Of a stretch of 64,000 nt of DNA, positions 54,301 to 62,278 are shown in pieces. Position 1 is the first letter of the stretch. Each line of letters starts with the position of its first letter. A program made the position numbers and the translations under genes. Under the pieces are notes generated by a model. It worked only from the letters and a program-made list of their open reading frames with translations. It was not told the origin of the DNA and did no database searches. This stretch comes from Streptomyces sp. NBC_01451 (GTDB lineage Bacteria > Actinomycetota > Actinomycetes > Streptomycetales > Streptomycetaceae): the NCBI RefSeq assembly GCF_036227485.1, contig NZ_CP109479.1, forward strand, positions 1,798,001-1,862,000, given 5' to 3'.

Positions 54301-55153
54301 CCGCACCGACGTACTCGCCCAGCTCGACCCGGACTCCGTGCGCCCCTCCGTCGAACTGCTGGCCTCCGTCCTCTCCCTCGCCGGAGGGATGCCCGAGCAG
54401 CAACTCGCCCGGCTCCGGCCGCTCGTACGCCGTCTGGTCGACGAACTCGCCCGCGAGCTGGCCACCCGGCTGCGCCCCGCCCTGACCGGACTCGCCACCC
54501 CGCGCCCGACCCGCCGCCGCGGCGGCCGAATCGATCTGCCCCGCACCCTGCGGGCCAACCTCGCCCACACCCGCCGGCTCGACGACGGCCGGACCGTCGT
54601 CGTTCCCGAACAGCCGGTCTTCAGCACCCGGTCCCGGCGCGAGGCGGACTGGCGGCTGATTCTCGTGGTCGACGTGTCCGGCTCGATGGAGGCGTCCGTC
54701 ATCTGGTCGGCGCTGACCGCCGCCGTACTGGGCGGTGTACCCACCCTCTCCACCCACTTCCTCACCTTCTCCACCCAGGTGATCGACCTGTCGGACCGGG
54801 TCACCGACCCCCTGTCCCTCCTCCTGGAGGTACGGGTCGGCGGCGGCACCCACATCGCGGCCGGGCTCGCGCACGCCCGCTCGCTGGTGACGGTGCCCAG
54901 CCGCACCCTCGTGGTCGTCGTCAGCGACTTCGAGGAGGGGTATCCGCTGGGCGGGCTGCTCGGAGAGGTGCGTTCCCTGGCCGCGTCCGGTGTCCACCTG
55001 ATGGGCTGCGCCGCCCTGGACGACACCGGGGCCCCGCGCTACTCGGTGCCCGTCGCCCAGCAACTCGTCGCGGCCGGAATGCCCGTGGCCGCCCTCAGCC
55101 CACTCGCCCTCGCCCGCTGGGTGGGCGACCGCCTCCGCGGAGAACCCCGATGA
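51305..55153 (+). CDS. DUF5682 - von Willebrand factor A fusion protein
   Basis: A 1282-residue fusion. The N-terminal DUF5682 part has YLLGVRHHSPALA (G37-x-x-H40-H41), VVCVELPADF (Glu64) and VVGAFHAPAL (G260-x-x-H263). A helical middle and a Pro-rich linker (about 840-920) follow. The C-terminal VWA domain carries a complete MIDAS metal site: D1123-x-S-x-S in LVVDVSGSM, T1182 in GGGTHIA and D1208 in VVVSDFEEG. In E. coli the two parts are separate proteins (YehM and YehP, by my recollection). I took TTG 51305 as start because it overlaps the MoxR stop (TTGA); the true start could be further in. Confidence 0.85.
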   Translation: MTVDRAALTAAPPRTPDADPREAVAALAASVRPYLLGVRHHSPALASAVPALLDAAGAEVVCVELPADFQRWLPHLADPRAVAPLAVAGAGEDGGLAFYPFADFSPELAAIRWARERGATVLCCDLPLADAGWSAPAGPVPAASGATPGGDSGNSGTGSDPGTGTPTPAADTGSVYADGLSAAGTGRDGDDLWDRAVEVLAPGCTPEAVRRAALGVGWALRQDAAATGGIPATDLAREARMRRVLTEAAAGGRRVAAVVGAFHAPALTGADAFPAGRDADTPPHEPGETRPAPTGTARTPGTPSGAERRAPVTSLVPYSFDLLDSRSGYPAGIRDPRWQQAVLTAGGDPGRVREAAARAITGLCREMRAAGHTAGTGEATETLRLACDLARLRGLPAPGRGELLEAVTTVLGQGEPLGRGRALARALETVLVGAERGRIAPGTPRSGLGPSVEAELATLRLPGPDSAEPREMRLDPLRSELDGGREILLQRLQVCGIGYGEPVAVTGTGDASALTTRWRLAWTPSVPARLDLAGVRGVNAAQAAAGTLRETYRRETADGGATCAQLLSGLRDAARCDLPDLVADRLAEASVVLPSAATLPELLDALDLLEALRRGHLPGTTPEGRGQAAELAVTLLEAAVRALPGLAGSDDPQDAAALVALAARAGEHRLGLRLDDALGALARTGSPLVQGAALAARVLLDLDSPDALGARAAGWIDTATGPDGRHRLARLLTGLLAAAGPLLQAAPATLTSLLDRIDGLTDQAFLDRLPALRGGFDSLSPAARDRLLHTITERLGDRLDLTLAAPPELIALWTAADTAGLAALTALGLPFPADGVPGADGSAQREAQGAPDTSGGAPGPAQPREAATPPEHTEPATVSGTPADAGPAFTRPAVPAGPVTAPVTPPVGAAEPRLGPVDRWRLLLGRETDRLPAGARRYARALDELYGAGRGEGATDVGDSTGGGQEGAFPTAREWAGELDALFGAEVREEVLGRAAGTGRTDVLAQLDPDSVRPSVELLASVLSLAGGMPEQQLARLRPLVRRLVDELARELATRLRPALTGLATPRPTRRRGGRIDLPRTLRANLAHTRRLDDGRTVVVPEQPVFSTRSRREADWRLILVVDVSGSMEASVIWSALTAAVLGGVPTLSTHFLTFSTQVIDLSDRVTDPLSLLLEVRVGGGTHIAAGLAHARSLVTVPSRTLVVVVSDFEEGYPLGGLLGEVRSLAASGVHLMGCAALDDTGAPRYSVPVAQQLVAAGMPVAALSPLALARWVGDRLRGEPR

Positions 55154-57117
55154 ACGAGCAACTCCCGCCCGTCGCCCCGGATGTGATGGCCGCCGCCGTG
55201 GAGAGCCTGACCTCCCGGCTGCGCAGGAAGCTGGACGCGGCGATCGAGCAGTACGCCGCCGTGCACGCCGCTGTCGACGGCGACACCGTGTCCGTCAACT
55301 GCGGCGAGGACGCCGTGGTCACCCTGACGCCCGGCCCCTCCGGTACGGTCACCGCCGCCGACCAGGCCCGCTGCACATGCCTGCTCGCACCCCGCTGCCT
55401 GCACCGGGCCGCCGTCCTCGGCGCCTGCCCGGTGGCGGACGCGGAGGTCACGACGGAGGAAGCCACAGCGGCGAAGGCCACGGCGGCAGAGGCCACAGCG
55501 GCGGGGAGCGCGGCCACACCCGCGCCCCCGCCCTTGTCCTCGTCCGAGCCCGTCGCGGCCCGGGCGCTCCCCCAGCCGGTGACCGCAGCCCTCACCGCGG
55601 CCCAGACCGCGGCGGCCTCCGGCCTGTGGTCGGCCGCCGCGGCGGTCCTCGCCGCCGGGGTGCCCGGCGCCGGGGCGGTGCCCCAGGCCGAGCTGCTGCG
55701 GGCCGCCCACACGGCCCGCCTGGCCGGCCTGTACCGGGCCGAGGCCGCCGCCCTGCGCGTCGTACGCGGCCTGCGCGCCGCCCGCGCCCGGCACGACGGC
55801 CATCGCCTGGCCGACCTGGTCGCCGCCCTGCGCGAACTCCTGCTCACCACCCGCCTGTTGGCGGCAGGCAACCCCGATCCGGCCCTCATCGGCACCGTCC
55901 GCCGCGGCTACCGGCCGGGCGACGGCGGCCTGCGCGTCCACGGGGTCTGCCGCGAACCGGTCATCAGCGCCACGGGCTACGGCGGCGTGGTCACCCACCT
56001 CGTCACCGACGACGGCCGCTGGTTCTCCGTCGCCGACGTCAGGCCCGGCGGCCCGGCCCGCGCCAGGGGTGCCGCCACGGCTCCCGTCTCCCTCGGCCCG
56101 GCCACGCTGAACCACGCCCGACTCGCGCGCGGCGGACTGCTGATCGCCGGGGCCACCGTCTCCCCGGACGGCCGCCTCGGCTCCGGCAAGGGCGTCCGGG
56201 CCACTCCCCTGACCGGCCTCCCCTGGTCCTCGGGGCCGCTGGCCGCCCTGTTCGCCCGTCCGCTCGCCGAGACCGTCGCCGAACGGCTCGCCACGAGCCC
56301 GGGCCAGAACGGCCAGGACAGCCAGGACGGACCGACCGGCGAGCCGATCGGCTGCGACCTGGTCGTCGTCGGCGCCTCCGGTGACCACCTCCTGGCCCGC
56401 GAACTGCCGGCCGCCACCGGCCCCCTCATCCGGCTGGCCCCCGCCAACGCCCACCCCGACCTCGCCCACACCGCCAACCTCCGCCGGCTCGCCTCCCGTC
56501 CCGGGCTCCGCATACGCGTGATCGGCCGGCTCGACCCCGACCGGGCGGCCACCCTGCGCCCGCTCGCCGTCGGCCCCGTACCGGGGACCGAAGCGACACT
56601 CCGGCTGCCCCCGGAATGGCTGGACCGCGCCGATCTCGGCTACGACCGCATCCAGGGCGCGCATCTCCCGCCCCCCGACACCGGCCGGCCCGCCGACGCC
56701 GGTCCGCCCGCCGAAGCGCTCACCCGGCCCCCGCCCGACCCCCTGGCAGACTCGCCTCTGTGGCGGGTACGGCGCCTGGTCGAGCTGTCCGTCGCCGGAG
56801 GCCGCCGTGCGGTGGCCGAGCCCGCCCGCAGCGGCGATCTCGGCAGCGACACGGCTTCCCTGCGCCGTACGGGATTCCGCACGGCAGCCGACCTGGCCAC
56901 GGCCCTCACCGCGGCGGCCGACCGCCGCACCCGTGACGTCTTCGGCCGGCTCGACGAAGCCGACCCCGACCACTACGCGTCGGCCTGGCTTGCCACGGCG
57001 GTCCACCTGGCGAGCACCGAACGGGTTCTGGTCCAGGCCACCTGGCAGACCCGCCAGGAAGCCCCGGAGGTCCCTGACCGGCGATCCGCGGACGCCTCGT
57101 CGACCATGGGTCCGTGA
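55150..57117 (+). CDS. SWIM zinc-finger protein
   Basis: A 655-residue protein with a SWIM finger C75-x-C77-x5-C83-x-H85 in RCTCLLAPRCLHRAAVLG. An Ala/Thr-rich linker with EATAAKATAAEATAA repeats follows, then a large helical and beta-rich body. SWIM fingers bind DNA or protein. It matches E. coli YehQ in operon position and domain. The ATG overlaps the VWA gene stop (ATGA). It is the last gene of the operon; 57118 onward is degraded sequence. Confidence 0.83.
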   Translation: MNEQLPPVAPDVMAAAVESLTSRLRRKLDAAIEQYAAVHAAVDGDTVSVNCGEDAVVTLTPGPSGTVTAADQARCTCLLAPRCLHRAAVLGACPVADAEVTTEEATAAKATAAEATAAGSAATPAPPPLSSSEPVAARALPQPVTAALTAAQTAAASGLWSAAAAVLAAGVPGAGAVPQAELLRAAHTARLAGLYRAEAAALRVVRGLRAARARHDGHRLADLVAALRELLLTTRLLAAGNPDPALIGTVRRGYRPGDGGLRVHGVCREPVISATGYGGVVTHLVTDDGRWFSVADVRPGGPARARGAATAPVSLGPATLNHARLARGGLLIAGATVSPDGRLGSGKGVRATPLTGLPWSSGPLAALFARPLAETVAERLATSPGQNGQDSQDGPTGEPIGCDLVVVGASGDHLLARELPAATGPLIRLAPANAHPDLAHTANLRRLASRPGLRIRVIGRLDPDRAATLRPLAVGPVPGTEATLRLPPEWLDRADLGYDRIQGAHLPPPDTGRPADAGPPAEALTRPPPDPLADSPLWRVRRLVELSVAGGRRAVAEPARSGDLGSDTASLRRTGFRTAADLATALTAAADRRTRDVFGRLDEADPDHYASAWLATAVHLASTERVLVQATWQTRQEAPEVPDRRSADASSTMGP

Positions 57118-57424
57118 ACGCCGGGAGGTGCTCCGGCCATGGCCCGGGGCTACGCGGGCAGGACGCCCTGACTCCGGGAGAGGGCGAAGACACGTTCGTC
57201 GTCGCGCAGGTGACACCGGGCGTCCGCCAGTTCGCCGAGCGACCGTGGTGCGGGCAAGTGCCTCGCAGAATCGTGATGTCACCGCATCACACGATCGGGC
57301 GCACGACGCATCACACCGCGTTCCCTCCGCGGCATCCGGATCCGGCGGCCTTCCCGGCGCGCATGTCACATGGGCGCGGCCCGCGCGGTCTACGTGACGA
57401 CGGACAACAAAGCAGGGGAACCCC

Positions 57425-57590
57425 ATGCGCAAGGTTCTGATCGTCGGCGGCGGCTGCGCGGGCCTCTGCACCGCACGGGGCCTGCGGAGGGAACTGCGTC
57501 CGGGCGAGGCGCGGGTCCCGGTCGCCGACCCGCGCCGTACACGACCTGTCAGCCCTTCCTGCCGCAGGTGGCGGCCGTCGGAACGTATCT
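57425..57590 (+). pseudogene. N-terminal relic of a type II NADH dehydrogenase
   Basis: MRKVLIVGGGCAGLCTARGL and RRELRPGEARVPVADPR match the FAD-binding start of NDH-2, with a good AGGGGAACCCC region upstream. A one-base loss near 57533-57537 shifts the frame, after which PYTTCQPFLPQVAAVG continues the NDH-2 sequence. The similarity then stops at a 14-base tandem duplication. Over 85 percent of the gene is missing, so this is non-functional. Confidence 0.7.
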
Positions 57591-57604
57591 GTCGGAACGT
57601 ATCT
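57577..57604. repeat. 14-bp tandem duplication
   Basis: GTCGGAACGTATCT occurs twice in direct succession (57577-57590 and 57591-57604), exactly where the ndh similarity ends. It looks like a recombination or slippage scar. Confidence 0.8.
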
Positions 57605-57936
57605 GTCGATGTTCCTCGTCGTCGGTGGGTCCCCGGCCACGATCTCCTGGGCGAAGTTCCGCAGGTGTGTCGCGGAGGCCCTGTCGCCCTCGGACGAGCC
57701 CATGCTCTTCCGAGGCGTGTCGGCCGCAGGGTTCTTGGAGTCGCACCCGGTGCCCACCGGACCGCCACGCTGATGGGGCTCCGCCAACAGTGCCATGACG
57801 GTCGCCGCGATGTCGGTGCGTCGCTCATGGGTTCTGGTCATCGTGCTCCATGTGCTGTCGCCGCATTCTCGTGGGCGGCCGACAACACATTTCCGATTGC
57901 CCTGCGAGGGAATCCGGCGAGCTGTTTCAGAAAGGG
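57605..57936. other. Degraded sequence with an unassigned minus-strand frame
   Basis: No intact gene. On the minus strand an ATG at 57841 with GGAG just before it opens MTRTHERRTDIAATVMALLA, later GCDSKNPAADTPRKSMG and HLRNFAQEIVAGDPP, which reads as coding but runs into the ndh relic. I do not recognise it. Probably another gene fragment. Confidence 0.3.
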
Positions 57937-57970
57937 TTCGGGTGGCCCTTACCCGGAAGGGCCACCCGAA
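57937..57970. terminator. Terminator of the NmrA-like oxidoreductase gene
   Basis: TTCGGGTGGCCCTT (57937-57950) and AAGGGCCACCCGAA (57957-57970) form a perfect 14-base stem with a 6-base loop, 8 bases after the stop codon of the minus-strand gene. Confidence 0.8.
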
Positions 57971-57977
57971 AGGATCT

Positions 57978-58724
57978 CTACTTCTGCCGCGTGAGCCAGT
58001 CGGCGAACTTCGTCCCGGCGATGTGCGCGTCCGGACCCGGCAGGAGCGTGTTCTCCTCCAGTTCGGCGCCCCAGTACGTCGCCTTCGGGTCTGTGACGAT
58101 CTTGCGGGGATCGTTCTGGGCGCTGAGCCCCATGCGGATGAACTCCTCCAGCTGGAACGCCTCGGGACCGGCGACCTCCACCACGCCGCCAACCGGGGCC
58201 CCGACCGCGGTGCGGCTGACGGCCACGGCCACGTCGTAGGAGACGATCGGCTGGATCCTGGCGTCGGGCAGGCGCACGGTGTCGCCCTCGGTGACCCCGT
58301 CGGCGAGTCCCTTGGCGAACTCGAAGAACTGGGTGGCGTGGACGATGGAGTAGGGGTTTCCGGACGCCGTGATCAGGTCTTCCTGGGCCTGCTTGGCGCG
58401 GAAGTACCCGCTGCCCAGGAGGCGGTCGGTGCCGACCACGGACAGTGCCACGTGATGCGCGACGCCCGCCTCGGTCTCCGCCTTCAGCAGGTTGGCCGTC
58501 GAGGTGCGGAAGAAGTCCATGACCGCCTGGTCCTCGAACGAGGGCGAGTTCGACACGTCGACCACGACCGACGCACCCTGAAGGACCTCGGCCAGCCCTT
58601 CGCCCGTCAGCGTGTTGACGCCGGTGCTGGGCGCCGCCACGACCGCCTCGTGCCCGTGCGCGCCGAGCCCGGCGACCACCTTCGAGCCGATGAGTCCGGT
58701 TCCACCGATCACTACGACCTTCAT
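57978..58724 (-). CDS. NmrA-like NAD(P)-binding oxidoreductase/epimerase (ECF41 target, COE type)
   Basis: A 248-residue atypical short-chain dehydrogenase. The Rossmann motif GGTGLIGSKVV is at residues 8-18, followed by SVVVDVSNSPSFEDQAV, HHVALSVVGTDRL, GYFRAKQAQEDLI and IVHATQFFEFAKG. Proteins of this type are the oxidoreductase/epimerase members of the COE group controlled by ECF41 sigma factors. That fits the ECF41-like promoter upstream and the ECF41 gene 750 bases away. The substrate is unknown. Confidence 0.87.
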   Translation of the reverse strand: MKVVVIGGTGLIGSKVVAGLGAHGHEAVVAAPSTGVNTLTGEGLAEVLQGASVVVDVSNSPSFEDQAVMDFFRTSTANLLKAETEAGVAHHVALSVVGTDRLLGSGYFRAKQAQEDLITASGNPYSIVHATQFFEFAKGLADGVTEGDTVRLPDARIQPIVSYDVAVAVSRTAVGAPVGGVVEVAGPEAFQLEEFIRMGLSAQNDPRKIVTDPKATYWGAELEENTLLPGPDAHIAGTKFADWLTRQK

Positions 58725-58769
58725 GACGGGATTCCTTTCGGGTTTCCTTTGATTGCCTGTACCAGTGGA

Positions 58770-58796
58770 GACCGGGCACGGGCTCTGTTTGTGACA
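58770..58796 (-). promoter_or_regulatory. ECF41-type promoter of the oxidoreductase gene
   Basis: On the minus strand TGTCACA (58796-58790) is followed by exactly 16 bases and then GGTC (58773-58770). The ECF41 consensus is TGTCACA-N16-CGTC, so only one base differs. The spacing to the ATG at 58724 is normal. Confidence 0.75.
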
Positions 58797-58799
58797 CCG

Positions 58800-59310
58800 C
58801 CCGTTCGACGAGTTTCCCCGCGGTCGGAACTTCCTCCGTCAGGGCGGATGCATCGTCGGGAACGGCCGGAATGCTCTCGCGGGTGACGCCCGTCGTCGGG
58901 GACCACACGAGATTCACTCGCGGAGCGGAATCCGGGCCTGATAGTCGCTGCGGTTGTGACAGCCACGCGTCTCGCGGCGCTCCAGCGCCGATTCGAGGAC
59001 GGCCCGGGCCGCGAGCGCGGCCGACCTGAGATCGAAGGCGTGCGCCAGGTCCTGATGGCCCGCGGTGTCCGGGTGGACGCCGACGGCCTCCATGCGTTTC
59101 TCGATCGCCGCGAGTTCCGCCGGTCCGGTCCGCAGGCCGTCCTCGTCGCGTACGACGCCCGCGTGTTCGGTCATGGTGCCGCGGATGGCGCGTTGCAGGA
59201 CGCGCACGTTCTCGGGGCCGTCGGCGGCGAGGAGTCCGTCGACCTCCGTGCACGCCTCCGCGAGGGCCGACGCCGAGCCGGTCGGCGCCGTGCAGCCCGC
59301 TCGGCGCCTC
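58800..59310 (-). pseudogene. C-terminal relic of a fumarate reductase/succinate dehydrogenase flavoprotein
   Basis: On the minus strand SGLHGADRLG (about 59272-59301) belongs to the conserved FAD region of FrdA/SdhA. A deletion follows, and in a new frame ACTEVDGLLAADGPENVRVL, GTMTEHAGVVRDEDGLRTG, HQDLAHAFDLRSAALAARA and LERRETRGCHNRSDY continue the C-terminal domain. A further frameshift near 58930 leads to RVNLVWSPTTGVTRESIP. The N-terminal two thirds are gone. It is non-functional and lies between the ECF41 gene and its target. Confidence 0.75.
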
Positions 59311-59477
59311 GCCGACGGCGCTGGACCGGCCCGGTCACCGCGTGCCTCTGTCGTGCTGCGACCTGCCGCAGCGACTGTGCCGCATGCGAGGTGAGCGCAC
59401 GCTCTCGTCGACGCGCCCCGGACAGCGGACGGCTGGATGCCGACGAGCAGCCGTTCCTGTGACGCGTGCGGCGGCGT

Positions 59478-60392
59478 TCAGGAGGAGGACGTGGTGCCGC
59501 CGTCCGGGGAAGCCGCGTAACGTGCCAGCTTCGCCGGGTTCATGACCCACATGGCCCGCTCGATGCCGCGATCCGAGATGTCGAGGGTCAGCAGGACCAC
59601 GGCCGTCCCGTCGGCCGTGACGAGGACGGCCGGCCCGCCGTTGGCCTCCACCCAGTGGATCTCCTTCTGCGGCCAGAAACGCGGGGCGAAGGCGGCAAGG
59701 TACCGGGAGACGTGCACCGGGCCGACGACCGGGAACCTTGAAGCCCCGCGCAGTCCGTTGCCGTCGGTGTAGCTGACCACGTCCTCGGAGAGGATGTCTT
59801 CGAGCACGGCCAGATCACCGGTCTGTGCCGCGGTGAGGAACACCTCCATCAGCCGTCGGTGCTCGGTGGTGTCGACAGGCTTGCGGCGCTCCGACGAGAG
59901 GTGCCTGCGCGCGCGGCTCACCAGCTGGCGCGTGTTCGTCTCGCTGGTCTCCAGCATGTCCGCGATCTGCCGGTAGGGGTAGTCGAAGGCTTCCCGCAGC
60001 ACATAGGCGGCCCGTTCCACGGGGTTGAGCCGCTCCAGCAGGAAGAGCACCGCCGTGTCGAGCGCCTCGGCCCGTTCGGCGCCCAGCTGCGGATCAGCGC
60101 GCGTGTCGACCGGCTCCGGCAGCCAGGGGCCGATGTACGACTCTCGCCGCACCCTGGCGGACTGGGCCACGTTGAGCGCCAGACGGGCGGTCACGGTGGC
60201 GAGGAACGCCTTGGGCTCGCGGACGACGCCACGGTCGGTGTGCTGCCACCGCAGCCACGCCTCCTGGAGCACGTCCTCGGCCTCCGTGGCGCTGCCGAGC
60301 ACGCGGTAGGCGATGCCGAAGAGCTGGGGACGCGCCGCCATGAACACGTTCGCCGCTTCGTCGAGGGAGTCCGTGCCGTCCCCGATACCCAT
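59478..60392 (-). CDS. ECF41-family RNA polymerase sigma factor
   Basis: A 304-residue sigma factor of the SigJ/ECF41 type. Region 2 is RPQLFGIAYRVLGSATEAED and DVLQEAWLRWQ; region 4 is LNPVERAAYVLREAFDYPYR and QIADMLETSETNTRQLVSRA. The fused C-terminal SnoaL-like domain (residues 190-304) carries TDGNGLRG and the NPAKL motif, matching the DGGGK and NPDKL motifs that regulate ECF41 activity. No anti-sigma gene is needed or present. The predicted target is the oxidoreductase gene at 57978-58724. Confidence 0.92.
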   Translation of the reverse strand: MGIGDGTDSLDEAANVFMAARPQLFGIAYRVLGSATEAEDVLQEAWLRWQHTDRGVVREPKAFLATVTARLALNVAQSARVRRESYIGPWLPEPVDTRADPQLGAERAEALDTAVLFLLERLNPVERAAYVLREAFDYPYRQIADMLETSETNTRQLVSRARRHLSSERRKPVDTTEHRRLMEVFLTAAQTGDLAVLEDILSEDVVSYTDGNGLRGASRFPVVGPVHVSRYLAAFAPRFWPQKEIHWVEANGGPAVLVTADGTAVVLLTLDISDRGIERAMWVMNPAKLARYAASPDGGTTSSS

Positions 60393-60742
60393 GCGTGCCG
60401 CCTCCAGTTCCGACCCGGTTCGCGCAAGCGCCCGCCCATGCTACGGCGGCCGGGGGCAGGGCCCGGCAGGGCGGTCACGGCCGTGCGGCTCGTACCGCCG
60501 GGCCGTCGGCGCATGGGCCGGCAGGGTGACGAACCCCGTGTCGGCGCGCACCCCTGCGCCGGCGGTGGCGACGTCGCGCCTGCAGCGGTCTACCCGGCCC
60601 GCGACTGCTGTCGCAGAAAGCACTTTCGCCCCCGGCGCGCCCCCCTCCCGACACCACCCGGCATCCGGCTGAACAACTGGGGCCCCACCAGCCGTAACTG
60701 ATCGTGTGGCGGTTGGGACCGCACCGAGCGAAGGAGCACACC
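60393..60742. other. 350-base divergent gap upstream of gnd
   Basis: No gene recognised. It must hold the promoters of the ECF41 gene and of gnd. I found no TGTCACA-type element ahead of the ECF41 gene itself, so autoregulation is not supported. GCGAAGGAGCACACC directly precedes the gnd ATG as its ribosome site. Confidence 0.5.
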
Positions 60743-62185
60743 ATGAAGGCGACCGCGCAGATCGGCGTCACCGGCCTGGCGGTGATGGGCCGGAACCTGG
60801 CCCGGAACTTCGCCCGGCACGGTTACACCGTGGCCCTCCACAATCGGACCCCCGCCAGGACGAAGGCGCTGGTCGAGGACTTCGGGCACGAGGGCGACTT
60901 CGTGCCGGCCGAGACGGCCGAGCAGTTCGTGGCGGCCCTGGAACGCCCCCGGCGGCTCATGATCATGGTGCAGGCCGGGGCGGCCACCGATGCGGTGATC
61001 GACGAGTTCGCCGCGCTCCTGGAACCCGGCGACATGATCATCGACGGCGGCAACGCCCACTTCACCGACACCCGGCGCCGGGAACAGGCGCTGCGCGGGC
61101 TCGGGATCCACTTCGTGGGTGTGGGTGTCTCGGGTGGTGAGGAGGGCGCGCTGCACGGGCCGAGCATCATGCCCGGGGGCTCCGTGGCGTCGTATGCCGC
61201 GCTCGGACCGATGTTCGAGACGATCAGTGCCAAGGTGGACGGCGAGCCCTGTGTCACCCATGTCGGCACGGACGGTGCCGGGCACTTCGTGAAGATGGTG
61301 CACAACGGCATCGAGTACGCCGACATGCAGCTGATCGGCGAGGCGTACCACCTGCTGCGCCAGGTCGGCGGCTATGAACCCGCGCGGATCGCCGAGGTCT
61401 TCCGCCAGTGGAACAAGGGCCGTCTCGACTCGTACCTGATGGAGATCACCGCCGAGGTCCTCGCCCACACGGACGCCGCCACCGGCAGACCCTTCGTGGA
61501 CGTGGTGGCCGACTCGGCCGGGCAGAAGGGCACCGGCCGCTGGACCGTACGGACCGCCCTGGAGCTGGGTTCGCCGGTCACCGCCATCGCCCAGGCCACC
61601 TTCGCGCGCGCCGCCTCGGGCCAGCGGGCTCTGCGCGCCGCGTACCGGGAGCTGCCCGGCGGCTCCAGCTGGGACCTCACCGCGTACGAGGCGGAGCGGT
61701 TCGCCTGCCTGGTCGAGCACGCCCTGTACGCGTCGAAGCTCATCGCCTACGAACAGGGCTGGAAGATGATCCTGGACGCGTCGGCGGAGTACGGCTGGGA
61801 CATCGACCTCGGCGCGATAGCGAGGATCTGGCGCGGCGGCTGCATCGTGCGGGCCGCCTTCCTCGACCGGGTCCGGGCCGCGTACGAGGCCGATCCCCGC
61901 CGGGTCACCCTGCTCACCGAGAAGGGATTCGCGGCCGAGATCGCCGACGCCCAGGTTCCCTGGCGCGAGGTCGTCGCCACGGCCGCCCGGCACGGTGTCC
62001 CGGTCCCGGCGTTCTCCGCCGCCCTGTCGTACTACGACACCCTGCGCGCCGAGCGCCTGCCGGCCGCCCTCACCCAGGGCCAGCGCGACTACTTCGGCGC
62101 CCACACCTACCGGCGTACCGACCGCGAGGGCCGTTTCCACACGCTCTGGGAGCGGGCCGACCGGAGCGAGACCGAGGTGATCTGA
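60743..62185 (+). CDS. gnd: 6-phosphogluconate dehydrogenase, decarboxylating
   Basis: A 480-residue enzyme of the oxidative pentose phosphate pathway. It converts 6-phosphogluconate to ribulose 5-phosphate with NADP+. The dinucleotide fold starts GVTGLAVMGRNLARNFA and has the NADP-type NRT loop. Catalytic and substrate motifs are IIDGGNAHFTDT, GVGVSGGEEGALHGPSIMPG, HFVKMVHNGIEYADMQLIGE (Lys and Asn) and the C-terminal YFGAHTYRRTDREGRFHTLW. The length is standard for the long class. Its start codon is well supported. Confidence 0.96.
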   Translation: MKATAQIGVTGLAVMGRNLARNFARHGYTVALHNRTPARTKALVEDFGHEGDFVPAETAEQFVAALERPRRLMIMVQAGAATDAVIDEFAALLEPGDMIIDGGNAHFTDTRRREQALRGLGIHFVGVGVSGGEEGALHGPSIMPGGSVASYAALGPMFETISAKVDGEPCVTHVGTDGAGHFVKMVHNGIEYADMQLIGEAYHLLRQVGGYEPARIAEVFRQWNKGRLDSYLMEITAEVLAHTDAATGRPFVDVVADSAGQKGTGRWTVRTALELGSPVTAIAQATFARAASGQRALRAAYRELPGGSSWDLTAYEAERFACLVEHALYASKLIAYEQGWKMILDASAEYGWDIDLGAIARIWRGGCIVRAAFLDRVRAAYEADPRRVTLLTEKGFAAEIADAQVPWREVVATAARHGVPVPAFSAALSYYDTLRAERLPAALTQGQRDYFGAHTYRRTDREGRFHTLWERADRSETEVI

Positions 62186-62218
62186 CCTGGGGCCCCCGGG
62201 CCGCCCGCAGCACGAAAC

Positions 62219-62264
62219 GGGCCGGCCTGGTCCGTGGCGGTGTCGCCACGGACCAGGCCGGCCC
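62219..62264. terminator. Bidirectional terminator between gnd and the CBM2-like gene
   Basis: A perfect 21-base-pair stem (62219-62239 and 62244-62264) with a 4-base GTGT loop lies between the convergent genes ending at 62185 and 62279. It is the strongest hairpin seen in the window. Confidence 0.85.
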
Positions 62265-62278
62265 AGGTGCGGGGGGGC

